From Edwardsiella hoshinae NBRC 105699 = ATCC 33379 (lineage in GTDB: Bacteria > Pseudomonadota > Gammaproteobacteria > Enterobacterales > Enterobacteriaceae), in NCBI RefSeq assembly GCF_000474215.1, contig NZ_BAUC01000005.1:62001-126000 (forward strand): 64,000 bases of DNA, given 5' to 3'. Under the pieces are notes generated by a model. That model was not told the origin of the DNA. It made no database searches and saw only the letters and a program-made list of their open reading frames with translations. Positions within the stretch are counted from its first letter, which is position 1, and every line of letters begins with the position of its first letter. Positions 7,689 to 17,781 of this stretch are shown here, piece after piece. Made by a program: the position numbers and the translations under genes.

Positions 7689-8545
7689 TACGGATTCCGT
7701 TTAAATTTGGAAAAGTCCGGCTGACGCTTCTCATTGAATGCGTTACGCCCTTCCTGACCCTCTTCCGTCATGTAGAACAGCATGGTGGCGTTACCCGCCA
7801 GCTCCTGAAGGCCGGCTTGGCCATCGCAGTCGGCGTTCAGCGCCGCTTTCAGGCAACGCAACGCCATCGGGCTGTTACGTAGCATCTCACGGCACCAACG
7901 TACGGTCTCGCGCTCCAGCGCTGCCAACGGCACCACGGTGTTGACCAACCCCATGTCCAGCGCCTGCTGAGCGTCGTACATGCGGCACAGGAACCAAATC
8001 TCGCGCGCCTTCTTCTGGCCGACGATGCGTGCCATATAGGAGGCGCCCCAGCCGCCGTCGAACGAGCCGACCTTCGGCCCGGTCTGACCGAACTGGGCAT
8101 TCTCGGCGGCGATGGTCAGATCGCACATCATATGCAGCACATGGCCGCCGCCGACCGCGTAACCGGCCACCATCGCCACTACCGGCTTCGGGCAGGTGCG
8201 GATCTGGCGCTGAAAGTCGAGGACGTTGAGATGGTGGACGCCGCTATCATCGCGGTAGCCGCCGTAGTCGCCACGGATCTTCTGGTCGCCGCCGGCACAG
8301 AACGCCTTGTCGCCGGCACCGGTCAACACGATCACCCCGATGCCGTCGTCATAGCGCGCATCGGCCAGCGCATGCAGCATTTCCTTCACCGTCAAGGGAC
8401 GGAAAGCATTACGCACCTGCGGGCGGTTGATGGTGATTTTGGCGATCCCGTCGGCCGACTTGTGATAGAGAATATCCTCAAAGTCGCCGCTGCAATCTTG
8501 CCACGCGATCGGGGCATACAGCTCTTGTTCGCTCGGATACAGCAT
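7688..8545 (-). CDS. menB: 1,4-dihydroxy-2-naphthoyl-CoA synthase MenB
   Basis: Crotonase-fold enzyme that cyclises o-succinylbenzoyl-CoA to DHNA-CoA, forming the naphthoquinone ring. 285 residues, same length as E. coli MenB. Characteristic segments are GGDQKIRGD (85-93, oxyanion hole and the flexible loop), the glycine-rich [12 protein letters not shown] (127-138) and [11 protein letters not shown] (155-165). The enzyme works as a hexamer in the cytoplasm. It lies 52 bases after menH and overlaps menC by one base. Menaquinone made by this pathway serves the hyb hydrogenase encoded a few kilobases away. Confidence 0.97.
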   Translation of the reverse strand: MLYPSEQELYAPIAWQDCSGDFEDILYHKSADGIAKITINRPQVRNAFRPLTVKEMLHALADARYDDGIGVIVLTGAGDKAFCAGGDQKIRGDYGGYRDDSGVHHLNVLDFQRQIRTCPKPVVAMVAGYAVGGGHVLHMMCDLTIAAENAQFGQTGPKVGSFDGGWGASYMARIVGQKKAREIWFLCRMYDAQQALDMGLVNTVVPLAALERETVRWCREMLRNSPMALRCLKAALNADCDGQAGLQELAGNATMLFYMTEEGQEGRNAFNEKRQPDFSKFKRNP

Positions 8546-8597
8546 AATACGCTTCCTGTTAATGATGATTCGGCCCGGGTTCAGCGCATCTGGCGCC

Positions 8598-9371
8598 TCA
8601 ACCGGGATGACATGTGGTTAAAAAATCACGCAGTGCGCAGAGAAACGCCTGCGGATTGGCGCGATGGGCATTATGTCCGGCGTCGGCGATCAGACGCGGC
8701 GTCAGACGCCAATGCTCGGCCAGCGCGCGAAACTTAGCGTCCCGCTCACCGCATAGATAACACAGCGGACAGCGTAACGTGGCCAAGGCCGCCCCTAATG
8801 GCGGCTGATTACCCAACGAGGTGGCCTGTAGCATCTGCGCCAAGCCCTCACCGGATTGAGCGGCGCGCAACATCACCAGCGCTTGGCGCTGTGCCGCGTC
8901 CAGATCGGCGAAGACCGCCTGACGATACCAGTCCGCCAGCACCTGCACCATCGGTTCACCACGCAAACGAGCGGCCCAACGGGCGTCATGCTCGCGCCGA
9001 GCCTGGCGGGCCGCCGGCGTCGTCAGACCGGGATTACCACCTTCGATCGCCAGCGCCCACAATCCGGCTGCGCCGTGGCAGGCATGGTACATCGCCAACC
9101 GTCCCCCCAATGAATAGCCGACCAGCCCATAGCGCGTCACCCCGGCCGCGGCCAAGGTCGCCCGCAGCGCCGCATCACACTGGGCAAAATCGGCCACCCG
9201 CAACGTCGCCGAGGCACCGTGTCCCGGTAGATCGATCAGCAGATGGGCGAACTCGGGCAACTGCCGCGCCAAGGGGAGCCACTCTTGCTGACTGCCGAGA
9301 AAACCATGCAGCCACACCAGGATCGGCGCCGCAGGATGCCGCCCGGGTAGACGCTGGCTGGCTAAGATCAC
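8598..9371 (-). CDS. menH: SHCHC synthase MenH
   Basis: Alpha/beta-hydrolase-fold enzyme that eliminates pyruvate from SEPHCHC to give SHCHC. 257 residues from a GTG start at 9371, which overlaps the menD stop as GTGA and yields MILASQ, similar to the E. coli N-terminus (MILHAQ). The open frame extends about 39 codons further but lies inside menD. The catalytic triad is intact: Ser87 in GYSLGG, Asp211 in CGERDAKF and His233 in AGHNAH. The 4-base overlap suggests coupled translation with menD. Confidence 0.93.
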   Translation of the reverse strand: MILASQRLPGRHPAAPILVWLHGFLGSQQEWLPLARQLPEFAHLLIDLPGHGASATLRVADFAQCDAALRATLAAAGVTRYGLVGYSLGGRLAMYHACHGAAGLWALAIEGGNPGLTTPAARQARREHDARWAARLRGEPMVQVLADWYRQAVFADLDAAQRQALVMLRAAQSGEGLAQMLQATSLGNQPPLGAALATLRCPLCYLCGERDAKFRALAEHWRLTPRLIADAGHNAHRANPQAFLCALRDFLTTCHPG

Positions 9372-11050
9372 AACGTCGCCACCTTGGCCAGCAAGCGTTG
9401 GAGCGTCTCGGCCCCTGCCGTACTGGGGACGCGTAACTCGATCAGCGTACAGCCATCCTGCTGCCAGCCCTGGCTGACCGCGGCGCACAGGGCCTCCCAG
9501 TCTGTCGGGCAGGCATAACGTAGATCAAACAATGCCGCTGCATGGCGGAAATCCACGTTCTGCGGCATCAAATAGAAACGTTCTCGCTCCGCCGGTGGCG
9601 TTGGCAACATGGAGAAGATCTGCCCGCCATTGTTGTTCACCACGATCACCACTGTCGGGGCGCTGACCTGGCGTAATAGCGCCAACCCATTGATATCATA
9701 AAGTGCCGACAGATCCCCGAGGATCGCTAGCGTCGGCTTTCCTGCACCGCGCTGCACCCCGGCGATAGTAGAAACCAATCCATCAATACCACTGGCGCCA
9801 CGGTTACTGTACACCGGATAACCCGCTGGCAACTGCCCCAACGCATCGATTAACCGCACGATCAGGCTATTGCCGACAAACAGCTGCCCTTGCGCCGGCA
9901 ACAGCTGCGCCAGGCGGTGGGCGACTTGCGCCTCACCGAAACACTCTTGCACCTCATCCGCTACGCACTGCGCGGCACGCTCGGCCAACGTCGCCAACTC
10001 GGGGGCCCAGGGTTGGCGTGGCAGGGGCGGATGGGCCGCGAGCCATGCCTCAATCGCTGCCACCCGGCGACGACCACGGTGACAGGCCGGATCGAGCCGC
10101 CCCGGCAGCGGATCGATCAGCCAATAACGCTGTGGTTGGCAGGCTGCCTGCCACTGTAGCGCCCGCTTGCCCGTCAGACTGGCCCCAAACTGCACCACCA
10201 ACTCGGCCTGCGCCAGCGCATGGCGCGCGGCGGGATGATTCAGCCACAGATCGGCACAGGGCAACGGCTGGCCGCTTTGCGACAGCACATCGCCGATCAC
10301 CGGCCACCCCAGCGTAGCGGCCCACTCGGCGGCCAGACGCCCGGCTCGAGCATGTACGCGACCGATGAGCACCACGCCACGCCGGCTACGCCACTGCGGC
10401 CAATCGGCCTCACCCAGCGGTGCCGCCCCCGCATAGGGCACACTCTCCTGTAACCAGGGCGTTTGCCCCTGCCACCAATCCCCCAACGCCGCCGACCAAG
10501 CCTGCTGATCGTCGTCGTCCTCGCCATACAGGGGTTCGGCGAAGGGGCAATTGATGTGCAACGCACCATGATCGAGACGAGCCATAGCGCTGTCGACACT
10601 AGAGGCTAGCCAGGCGGCGGAGATGTCCGGGGTCGGTCGGGGGAGGTTAAGGGTTTCGCTCGGATGAGAGGCGAACATGTTCTGCTGGCGGATCGCCTGA
10701 TTGGCACCGCAGTCGATCAGCTCAGGCGGGCGATCGGCGGTCAATAAGATCAAACGCTCTCCCGTCAGCCCGGCCTCGATCAGCGCCGGATAGAGGTTGG
10801 CAACGGCGGTTCCCGAGGTGACAATCACCGCCACTGGCTGACCGCTGACCTTTGCCAAGCCGAGCGCCAGATGGCCCAGCCCGCGCTCATCGAAGTGAGT
10901 ATGGCAGTGGAGACGGGGATTGGCCGCCGCCGCCATGGTCAACGGCGTGGAGCGGGAACCGGGAGCAATGCAGACATGATATACACCGTGACGGGTCAAC
11001 GCCTCAAGCAGCACCGTAGCCCAGCGACGGTTAAACAGAATAGATGACAT
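9368..11050 (-). CDS. menD: SEPHCHC synthase MenD
   Basis: Thiamine diphosphate enzyme that joins isochorismate and 2-oxoglutarate, the first committed step of menaquinone synthesis. 560 residues. The ThDP-activating glutamate is Glu55 (HFDERGLGH), the N-terminal substrate loop reads APGSRSTPL (29-37), and the C-terminal ThDP/Mg motif begins at GDLSALYD and ends at NNNGGQIF. It follows menF after an unusually long gap of 237 bases containing a 7-bp GC hairpin (11102-11108 with 11112-11118). In E. coli the two genes are close, so a separate promoter for menD is possible here. Confidence 0.96.
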   Translation of the reverse strand: MSSILFNRRWATVLLEALTRHGVYHVCIAPGSRSTPLTMAAAANPRLHCHTHFDERGLGHLALGLAKVSGQPVAVIVTSGTAVANLYPALIEAGLTGERLILLTADRPPELIDCGANQAIRQQNMFASHPSETLNLPRPTPDISAAWLASSVDSAMARLDHGALHINCPFAEPLYGEDDDDQQAWSAALGDWWQGQTPWLQESVPYAGAAPLGEADWPQWRSRRGVVLIGRVHARAGRLAAEWAATLGWPVIGDVLSQSGQPLPCADLWLNHPAARHALAQAELVVQFGASLTGKRALQWQAACQPQRYWLIDPLPGRLDPACHRGRRRVAAIEAWLAAHPPLPRQPWAPELATLAERAAQCVADEVQECFGEAQVAHRLAQLLPAQGQLFVGNSLIVRLIDALGQLPAGYPVYSNRGASGIDGLVSTIAGVQRGAGKPTLAILGDLSALYDINGLALLRQVSAPTVVIVVNNNGGQIFSMLPTPPAERERFYLMPQNVDFRHAAALFDLRYACPTDWEALCAAVSQGWQQDGCTLIELRVPSTAGAETLQRLLAKVATL

Positions 11051-11287
11051 GGCGACTCAATAGTTACTTAGCGGATTGCGCGTCCTGCGCTCAGGCGAGC
11101 GGGCTGGCTGCGCCAGCCAATGACGCACGCGTTGGCATCGCGTAACCCCGGTAAGGGAAACATAACACCATGATTTAAAAGAAAATCAAATCTAAAGTAT
11201 GACCAATATGGTACACCAGGCGTTCCCAGACCTCAATCGATGCACGCTCACGATAACAGCGCGTCGGTTCAAAGAGCCGCGTCACGC
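11051..11287. other. menF-menD intergenic gap
   Basis: 237 bases without a gene, longer than usual between these two genes. A GC-rich 7-bp hairpin (GGCTGGC, 11102-11108, with 11112-11118) has no T tail. The octamer ACGCTCAC occurs twice (near 11243 and 11284). No convincing promoter was found by eye. Confidence 0.4.
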
Positions 11288-12616
11288 TCACACGCTTTCA
11301 CCCTCCAAGAGGGTGCGTAGTCCGGCCGCCTTATTCTCGATCTCTAGCCACTCCTGCTGCGGATCGGAACCGGCGACGATACCGGCCCCGGCATACAGGT
11401 GGATCTGTTGGTCGGCGACCAACGCCGAACGCAGGGCTACAGCGAACTCTGCCCGGGTAAGGGAGAGGTAACCGGCCGAGCCCGCATACCAACCGCGATC
11501 GAACGGCTCGTCTCGCATGATGAAACGCCGCGCCGGCTCTCGAGGCAAGCCGGCGACCGCCGCCGTCGGCTGCAAACGGCGCAGGCAGTCGGCATCGTCC
11601 TGCTGATTCAGCGTCACATGAATGGTGCGTCGCAGATGTTGGACTTTACGCAATGTCACGATCTCCGCCGCCATCACCTCCAGGGTCGGTGCCCCGGCGC
11701 TGCCACGCAGCCGTTGACAAATATCGTCCACCACCAGCAGGTTTTCATGCTGGTTCTTACCATCTTGCATCAGCCAAATCGCATTGGCGCGGCATTGCTC
11801 ATCGTTTTCGCCACGTGCCACCGTGCCCGCTAACGCCTCGGTCTCCAGCTTGCGCCCGATACGACGATATAACCGCTCCGGCGACGAACCGAGGAAGGCG
11901 CGATGCGGCGCTAGTGCCAGCATAAAGTGATAGCAACGGTGATTTACCGCTCGACTAGCGGCGAGAAACTGTGCCGCGCGCAACGGCTCACTTAGCGTCA
12001 AGGTGGTGCGGCGCGCCATCACCACCTTGGCGAAATCATTGCGGGCAATGGCGGCCAATGCGCGTTGCAGCAGGGCGCACCAGGCGGTGCGATCCGGTTG
12101 ATGCGCCGCACTCAACACCGTAGCCTGTAAGGAGCCCAACGGTTGAGGCGGTAACAAGGTAGCCAGATCGCGCAAGGCGCAAGCCAAATCGTCGCGCAGC
12201 GAGTGATCGCTGTACAGATAGACCACTAACTCCGCCTCATCGCCACGACGCAACAGCGCCAGTCGGGGCAAAAAGAGGAGACTCGCCACCTCACCGATCC
12301 CTGGCACCGCCACGCGATCGAAAGCATTCAGACCCCAGATGCGTAACGCCGGGTTATTCTGCTGACGGATAAAGGCTTGGGCTTGTTCGGCATCGCGAAA
12401 GATCTGCAAGGCGCCGCATACCGCCGCCTCCTCTTCGTCGCTACGGTGACGCCAATAAAATTGAGGATAGAGTGGTTGCGAGGCGAGCCACGCCAACATT
12501 CCCTCCCCCGCTTGCGCTCGGAAAGGCAGCGCCACTCTGACCAGTCCCGGCCCGGAGTGGGCCACTGCGTCTAACAAGGGGACGATGCGTTCGATCAGAG
12601 TGGTAAATTGATGCAC
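11288..12616 (-). CDS. menF: isochorismate synthase MenF
   Basis: Converts chorismate to isochorismate at the head of menaquinone synthesis. 442 residues, of the anthranilate/isochorismate synthase fold. Visible family segments are FAKVVMARR (base lysine region), AFLGSSPERLYRR, TEALAGTVARG, DDICQRL, VQHLRRTI and YAGAGIVAGSDPQQEWLEIENKAAGL near the C-terminus. The start is GTG at 12616 with GAGG upstream; the N-terminus aligns with E. coli MenF. First gene of the men cluster; another isochorismate synthase for siderophores, if present, is not in this window. Confidence 0.95.
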   Translation of the reverse strand: MHQFTTLIERIVPLLDAVAHSGPGLVRVALPFRAQAGEGMLAWLASQPLYPQFYWRHRSDEEEAAVCGALQIFRDAEQAQAFIRQQNNPALRIWGLNAFDRVAVPGIGEVASLLFLPRLALLRRGDEAELVVYLYSDHSLRDDLACALRDLATLLPPQPLGSLQATVLSAAHQPDRTAWCALLQRALAAIARNDFAKVVMARRTTLTLSEPLRAAQFLAASRAVNHRCYHFMLALAPHRAFLGSSPERLYRRIGRKLETEALAGTVARGENDEQCRANAIWLMQDGKNQHENLLVVDDICQRLRGSAGAPTLEVMAAEIVTLRKVQHLRRTIHVTLNQQDDADCLRRLQPTAAVAGLPREPARRFIMRDEPFDRGWYAGSAGYLSLTRAEFAVALRSALVADQQIHLYAGAGIVAGSDPQQEWLEIENKAAGLRTLLEGESV

Positions 12617-12753
12617 GACAACCTCGGTCGGGGATAAAAGCGTTAAGCCATGAATTATACGGGGGATTAGGCAGAAAAACAGCGCATGAAAGTGATATCG
12701 CTCGCACTGGCGGACAATCGGCGAAAAAGCCGCCAGCGGGGGCGTACAACGCG

Positions 12754-13248
12754 TTACCGGGCGCCTACCTCATCCGTGTTAGCGGCGGCGCTATGCCGAC
12801 TACGCGCCGCCAACCACAGCCCACTGTTCTTCATCGCATAACCGAACAACAAGCCAAGCAGCAGCGACGGCAATACCAAGCGCCAATCACCGCCGGCAGC
12901 GAAGGTAGCGCAGCAGCCGATGAAGGTACCGGGAACAAAAGAGAGCCAGCGCTGACGCGCCTGAACGCACATCAGGAACGCCACCACTCCGGTCAACCCA
13001 TAGCCCAACAGCTCCAAATGCGGCTGTAATGCACTGCCGTTGATGATGATCTCCGCCCAGAATACACCGCTGCACAACGTACAGAGCGAGATACCGAGTC
13101 CTTTCAAACCGCCTTGCGGGCAAGCGAAATAGGCGGTACAGCCCAAGAAGCCGGCCCAGGCCGACAGTCCTAGACTGATGGCGAGCCAGCCCCACACGGC
13201 AGACAGGATGCCGGTAGTTAAGGCAATGGCAAGTAGAACGGACATCAC
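12754..13248 (-). CDS. ycdZ: DUF1097-family inner-membrane protein YcdZ
   Basis: A 164-residue, very hydrophobic protein with about five transmembrane segments and the family's conserved FLGCTAYFACPQGGLKGLG (residues 34-52) and MKNSGLWLAAR near the C-terminus, close to E. coli YcdZ. The function of DUF1097 proteins is not established. It is divergent from the C69 dipeptidase gene, with a CRP-like site between them. A loose hairpin downstream (about 12708-12735) might end its transcript before menF. Confidence 0.87.
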   Translation of the reverse strand: MMSVLLAIALTTGILSAVWGWLAISLGLSAWAGFLGCTAYFACPQGGLKGLGISLCTLCSGVFWAEIIINGSALQPHLELLGYGLTGVVAFLMCVQARQRWLSFVPGTFIGCCATFAAGGDWRLVLPSLLLGLLFGYAMKNSGLWLAARSRHSAAANTDEVGAR

Positions 13249-13347
13249 AGACTCTCCTGATACAAAAAGCGTAGTGTAGCGACGAATACGCCATATTCAT
13301 TGACCACCATCACACCAACAATTAGTCGCCCTGTTACTATTACATCA

Positions 13348-13369
13348 TAAAGTGAGATAAATCACATTT
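13348..13369. promoter_or_regulatory. CRP-like operator between ycdZ and the C69 dipeptidase gene
   Basis: The 22-base site has cores AGTGA and TCACA separated by GATAAA. It matches TGTGA-N6-TCACA at 9 of 10 core positions, with flanking A/T as in strong CRP sites. It lies 100 bases before the ycdZ start and 166 bases before the dipeptidase start, so the regulated gene is uncertain, with ycdZ the nearer. Confidence 0.6.
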
Positions 13370-13534
13370 ATTGCTGCTTTTATGCCCGCCGCTCATACGA
13401 CTATCCCATATCCCTAACCTGGTCATTTCTGCTTACAAAAGGTAACGCTGTTTTTATTAGCAGGCTTTGTAACTGACCGTAGCCCGATCTAAGGTGAAGA
13501 GGCTTTACAATACTTATAACTATTGGAGTTACTT

Positions 13535-15001
13535 ATGAAAACCACTCTACTGGCGGCCACAATTGCGACCCTATGTATGGGCCAAGCGATGGCTTGCACC
13601 ACGATACTGGTGGGCAATCAAGCCACGACCGATGGTTCTTTTATCACTGCACGTAATGAAGACTACTCAGCCAATAATGCCAAACATATGGTCATCCACC
13701 CAGCGGCCCATAATCAGCATGGGGTGTTTAAATCCCACGGCAATGACTTCACTTACCCGCTGCCCAAAGAAGCCCTGAGCTATACCGCCATCCACGACTT
13801 CGATACCCAAGACACGTCGATGGGGGAAGCGGGCTTCAACTCGGCCGGCGTCGGGATGACGGCGACCGAAACCATCTACAATGGTCAACCGGCACTGAAA
13901 TTTGATCCCTATGTAGAGAAGACCGGCATCACCGAAGACGCCATTCAGAGCGTGATCCTGCCGCGTATCCATAGCGCGCGGGAGGGCGTCGAGTTGCTGG
14001 GCAAGATCATCGAACAGCAGGGCGCTGGGGAAGGTTTCGGCGTCGCCTTCGTCGACCAGCACGATCTATGGTATCTGGAAACCGGTAGCGGCCATCAGTG
14101 GATGGCGACCCGTCTGCCGGCTGACAAGTACTTTGTCTCGGCCAATCAGGGCCGGCTGCGTCAATATGATCCGAAAGACACCGCAAACTACCTAGCCTCT
14201 CCGACCCTGATCAGCTTTGCCGAACAGCATGGCCTGTACAGCCCGAAAGACGGCGCCTTCGACTTCCACAAGGCCTATTCTCAAGACCTCGCCAACGATG
14301 TGACTTATAACTACCCGCGCGTCTGGACCCTTCAGCACCTGTTCAACCCGCAGTTGAAGACCACCATCACCGACGGTAAAAACTTCCCGGTCTTCCTCAC
14401 CCCGGCCAAGAAAATCAGTATTACCGACGTAGAGCAGGCGCTGCGTAACCATTATCAGGGGACCGCGCACGACCCCTATGCCAACAACAACCCGAAAGAG
14501 CCTTACCGCCCGATCTCGGTGTTCCGCACCCAAGAGTCGCACATCCTCCAGGTACGCCCGAACCTACCCAAGGCGATCGGCGAAGTGGAATATGTCGCCT
14601 TCGGCATGTCTGCGCTCAGTGTCTATGTTCCTTACTATCAAGGCATCGAGCACTACCTGCCGGGCTATGACAAGGGGAGCGATCAGGCTAGCGATGACTC
14701 CGTCAACTGGAAGTTCCGCACGCTGCAAACCCTGGTGATGCAGGATTACAACGCCTATGCGCCTGATGTACAGCGCGCCTACCATCAGTTCGAGCAGCAG
14801 ACGGCCCAACGTCAGCAGAGCATGGAGCAAGCATACCTGACGCTCTACAAGTCTCAGCCGAAGAAGGCCCAGCAACTGCTGCAACAGTTTGAGGATCAGA
14901 CCATGCGGCGCGCGTTGAAGCTGACCGATCAACTGACCAGTCAGGTCGTGACCAAAATGACCCACGCCACCGACCTGAAGTATCACTTCGAAGGCGCCTA
15001 A
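13535..15001 (+). CDS. secreted C69-family dipeptidase (PepD/PepDA-like)
   Basis: A 488-residue exported peptidase of the N-terminal-nucleophile class. The ATG at 13535 follows GGAG; an in-frame TTG 12 bases earlier is less likely. A signal peptide (residues 1-20, ending GQAMA) precedes Cys21 in CTTILVG, and the cysteine exposed at the mature N-terminus is the catalytic nucleophile in family C69. Other family features are ARNEDY (residues 38-43), GEAGFNSAGVGMTATET, and a C-terminal helical part rich in Gln. It probably cleaves dipeptides in the periplasm or outside. It stands alone between ycdZ and the hyb operon, with a strong terminator right after it. It differs from the cytoplasmic M20 peptidase also called PepD. 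Confidence 0.88.
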   Translation: MKTTLLAATIATLCMGQAMACTTILVGNQATTDGSFITARNEDYSANNAKHMVIHPAAHNQHGVFKSHGNDFTYPLPKEALSYTAIHDFDTQDTSMGEAGFNSAGVGMTATETIYNGQPALKFDPYVEKTGITEDAIQSVILPRIHSAREGVELLGKIIEQQGAGEGFGVAFVDQHDLWYLETGSGHQWMATRLPADKYFVSANQGRLRQYDPKDTANYLASPTLISFAEQHGLYSPKDGAFDFHKAYSQDLANDVTYNYPRVWTLQHLFNPQLKTTITDGKNFPVFLTPAKKISITDVEQALRNHYQGTAHDPYANNNPKEPYRPISVFRTQESHILQVRPNLPKAIGEVEYVAFGMSALSVYVPYYQGIEHYLPGYDKGSDQASDDSVNWKFRTLQTLVMQDYNAYAPDVQRAYHQFEQQTAQRQQSMEQAYLTLYKSQPKKAQQLLQQFEDQTMRRALKLTDQLTSQVVTKMTHATDLKYHFEGA

Positions 15002-15023
15002 TCATCCAGCCTGTTAACCAGTG

Positions 15024-15060
15024 AAAAAAAACACCCCGCGAACGCGGGGTGTTTGTTAGC
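15024..15060. terminator. bidirectional terminator between dipeptidase gene and hyb operon
   Basis: A perfect 10-bp inverted repeat (ACACCCCGCG, 15031-15040, with 15043-15052) has seven A residues on its left, which are T on the minus strand, and TTTGTT on its right. It can end the plus-strand dipeptidase transcript and the minus-strand hyb transcript. Its position shows that the hyb operon stops after hybE. Confidence 0.92.
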
Positions 15061-15075
15061 GTTAACGCGCGGGGA

Positions 15076-15594
15076 TTAACCGCGACGGCTGAACAACGCA
15101 CGTCGTGATAGGTCGACGTCATGCGCCTCCGCCACCGGCAAAGAGAGCAACATGGTCAAGGTGTCGTGCATCAATTGCTCCGCCTGCTCCGCCTGCAAAT
15201 GGGGATCGAGAGGCGACATCAGCGAACAGGAGAGCAGTTGCCCGCTCTGCGGCAGTTCGCCGACCATGAAGGTCATGTTACCGCGTGGCAGTTGCAGCGC
15301 CAGACGGTCACCGATCTTACGTTCCGGCCAGGCTTGATCCGGCCCCGGCAGGATCACCACGCTCAACATCCACGGAGTCAGCACACAACCGACCCACTGG
15401 CCCTCAAACGGACGCATCACGGCACAAACCGGGATCCCGGCGCGGAAGAACGGCAGATCATGCATCTCGCCGTGGGCGATCTGCTGATACTGCTCGACCA
15501 ACAACGCGGCAGGATCATGCTCGAACCCGACGCACGCGGCCGCCATACCCAGCGCATGCTCGTCACGCTGCATAGCATTCTCTTCACTGTGCAT
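15076..15594 (-). CDS. hybE: hydrogenase-2 assembly chaperone HybE
   Basis: Cytoplasmic chaperone thought to hold hydrogenase-2 precursors back from the Tat system until cofactors are inserted. 172 residues from ATG 15594, which has GGGAG upstream and overlaps the end of hybD by 11 bases; a later in-frame ATG (15573) is possible. Family signatures are FEGQWVGCVLTPWMLSVVILPGPDQ, LPRGNMTFMVGEL and LLSCSLMSPL, matching E. coli HybE. It is the last gene of the operon, followed by a terminator. Confidence 0.92.
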   Translation of the reverse strand: MHSEENAMQRDEHALGMAAACVGFEHDPAALLVEQYQQIAHGEMHDLPFFRAGIPVCAVMRPFEGQWVGCVLTPWMLSVVILPGPDQAWPERKIGDRLALQLPRGNMTFMVGELPQSGQLLSCSLMSPLDPHLQAEQAEQLMHDTLTMLLSLPVAEAHDVDLSRRALFSRRG

Positions 15595-16078
15595 GCCTAT
15601 CTCCCTGATGCCTGGCCTGTACTCCCTGCTCACGCAGGATGGCCAATACCCGATCCATCGCGACCGGTACCGCGCTGGCGATCGCCGGCGTCAGACCGAT
15701 GTTGGGCTCCAGCGACTGCGGTTCGACCCCTACCAGCGTCAGCTGTTTAGGGAACTCGTCCGTCAAACGCAACGCCGATAAGACATCGGCCAGCCCCAGC
15801 TGGTGCGGCGAGATCTTGCGACTAAACATTGCCGGCACCTCGTCGTCACGAAGGGTGATCACCGTGCCCGGCTCGTTGCCGCTGAGCACCGCGTCCACCA
15901 CGATCAGATGATCGCGACAGGCCAGGTATTCCAACAGCTCCATGCCGGCGGTGCCACCATCCATCAGCTCGATGTTAGCCGGGAAGTGATAGTCGCGCTG
16001 TAGGCGTTCGACGATACGCACGCCGACCGCCTCATCGCTGAGCAACAGGTTTCCAATCCCGAGAATCAGCGTATTCAT
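15584..16078 (-). CDS. hybD: hydrogenase-2 maturation protease HybD
   Basis: Endopeptidase that removes the C-terminal tail of HybC after nickel insertion. 164 residues, as in E. coli. The start at 16078 shares a base with the hybC stop (TAATG). The nickel-sensing ligands are present: Glu16 (LSDEAVG), Asp62 (VVDAV) and His92 (SPHQLGL). A longer frame upstream lies inside hybC and is not used. Confidence 0.95.
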   Translation of the reverse strand: MNTLILGIGNLLLSDEAVGVRIVERLQRDYHFPANIELMDGGTAGMELLEYLACRDHLIVVDAVLSGNEPGTVITLRDDEVPAMFSRKISPHQLGLADVLSALRLTDEFPKQLTLVGVEPQSLEPNIGLTPAIASAVPVAMDRVLAILREQGVQARHQGDRHAQ

Positions 16079-17781
16079 TACAGGATTTTTACCTTGGTGG
16101 TTTCGCCGTCCTGGGTATTCACCACGTGTACCGCACAAGACATGCACGGGTCGAAGGAGTGCACGGTACGCACCACTTCCAGCGGCTTGTTGATGTCGGC
16201 TACCGGGGTACCCACCAGCGCTTGTTCGTACGGGCCCGGTTCATCCTGGCCGTTACGCGGGCCGGAGTTCCAGGTTGACGGTACCACGGCCTGGTAGTTG
16301 GCGATCTTGCCGCCTTTGATGACGATCCAGTGAGAGAGCGCACCACGCGGTGCCTCTTCGAAGCCGACGCCACGGTACTCTTTATTCGGATCGATTTCGG
16401 CCGGGATATAAGCGACATGATCGCCTTTGCCGATGTTGTCGATCAGCGCCTGCCATTGCTGCATCAAGGTATCTTTCAGTACGCAGCAACGCACCGCGCG
16501 ACCGATGATACGGCCCATGGTGGAGTGCAACTGTTCGACCTGCAACTTCTGACCGGTCAGGCTGTGGTACAGGCCATTCACCTCATTGTAATGCTTAACG
16601 GTGTCTTCATGCTTGGCGGCCAGCTTAACCAGCAGATCGGCCAACGGGCCCACTTCAACCACCTGGTCGTACAAGGTCGGCGATTTCACCCAGGAATACT
16701 TGCCGTCTTCCTGCCAGCCGGTGTAGTTCGGCTCAGTTTTACCCTCCCACGGCTTCAGGTTGGCGTCATCCTGATACCAGGCGTGCTTACTGGACTCGGC
16801 GATACCGGCGATCAGCCATGGATCCTGCTGGCTGGTGATCGGACGGTAGTTAGCCATATCACCATTTTCGATGTAGCCGCCCGGCAACAGGAAGCTACCG
16901 CCGTCGCCGTCGGTCGGCAACTCCGGCACGCTCAGGTAATGTTTGGCGCCACGGCCCAATGTCATCCACTCCGGATAGTTGGCCGCGATGATCGCCGCAT
17001 CCACTTTGTAGACCTGCTCGATGAAGTCGCCCAGACGTTCGATGAACATCTTGACGTACATCAGGCGCTCCAGGTTGAGCACGCTCGGCGCGTTGAGGTT
17101 GATCGGGTTAGCGACACCGCCGACCGCCAAGTTCTGGATGTGCGGAGACTTACCACCCAGGATAGCGACCACGCGGTTAGCGTCACGCTGGCACTCCAAC
17201 GCTTGCAGGTAGTGCGCGACGGCGATCAGGTTCACTTCCGGGGAGAGTTTCATCTCCTTGTGGCCCCAGTAGCCGTTGGCGAAGATACCCAACTGACCGC
17301 TGTCGACCAAGTTACGGATCTTCTGCTGTACCTTAGCGAATTCACCGGCACTGTTTAGTTTCCAGGCGGAGACGCCCTGCAACATCGCTTCACACTTGTT
17401 CGGATCGGCTTTCAGCGCGGCGGTAATATCCACCCAGTCCATCGCAGACAGTTGATAGAAGTGAACGATGTGGTCATGGATGCTATGCGCCGCCAAGATC
17501 AAGTTACGAATGTACTGCGCGTTGACCGGCACTTTAGCACCGACGGCGCTCTCCACCGCACGGACGGAGGCGATGGCGTGAATGGTGGTACATACGCCGC
17601 AGATACGCTGCACGATCATCCAGGCATCGCGCGGATCGTTCCCTTTCACGATGTCTTCCATCCCGCGCCACATGGTGCCGGATGACCAGGCTTTGGTCAC
17701 CTTGCCGTTTTCGATTTCGCAATCAATGCGCAGGTGGCCCTCGATGCGGGTAATCGGGTCGATAGTAATACGTTGGCTCAT
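16078..17781 (-). CDS. hybC: [NiFe] hydrogenase-2 large subunit HybC
   Basis: Catalytic subunit that oxidises H2 at the periplasmic face. 567 residues. The nickel ligands are Cys61 and Cys64 (RICGVCTTIHA) and Cys546 and Cys549 (DPCMSCAVH). A 15-residue tail after His552 is the part removed by HybD. No signal peptide is present; the protein is carried across by the Tat signal of HybO. Its ATG overlaps the hybB stop as ATGA. Confidence 0.97.
   Translation of the reverse strand: MSQRITIDPITRIEGHLRIDCEIENGKVTKAWSSGTMWRGMEDIVKGNDPRDAWMIVQRICGVCTTIHAIASVRAVESAVGAKVPVNAQYIRNLILAAHSIHDHIVHFYQLSAMDWVDITAALKADPNKCEAMLQGVSAWKLNSAGEFAKVQQKIRNLVDSGQLGIFANGYWGHKEMKLSPEVNLIAVAHYLQALECQRDANRVVAILGGKSPHIQNLAVGGVANPINLNAPSVLNLERLMYVKMFIERLGDFIEQVYKVDAAIIAANYPEWMTLGRGAKHYLSVPELPTDGDGGSFLLPGGYIENGDMANYRPITSQQDPWLIAGIAESSKHAWYQDDANLKPWEGKTEPNYTGWQEDGKYSWVKSPTLYDQVVEVGPLADLLVKLAAKHEDTVKHYNEVNGLYHSLTGQKLQVEQLHSTMGRIIGRAVRCCVLKDTLMQQWQALIDNIGKGDHVAYIPAEIDPNKEYRGVGFEEAPRGALSHWIVIKGGKIANYQAVVPSTWNSGPRNGQDEPGPYEQALVGTPVADINKPLEVVRTVHSFDPCMSCAVHVVNTQDGETTKVKIL

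Noticed and set aside
16330-17358. 342-codon plus-strand frame antisense to hybC
   Set aside because: It is a shadow of the large hydrogenase subunit gene; GC-rich codon use leaves the opposite strand open.
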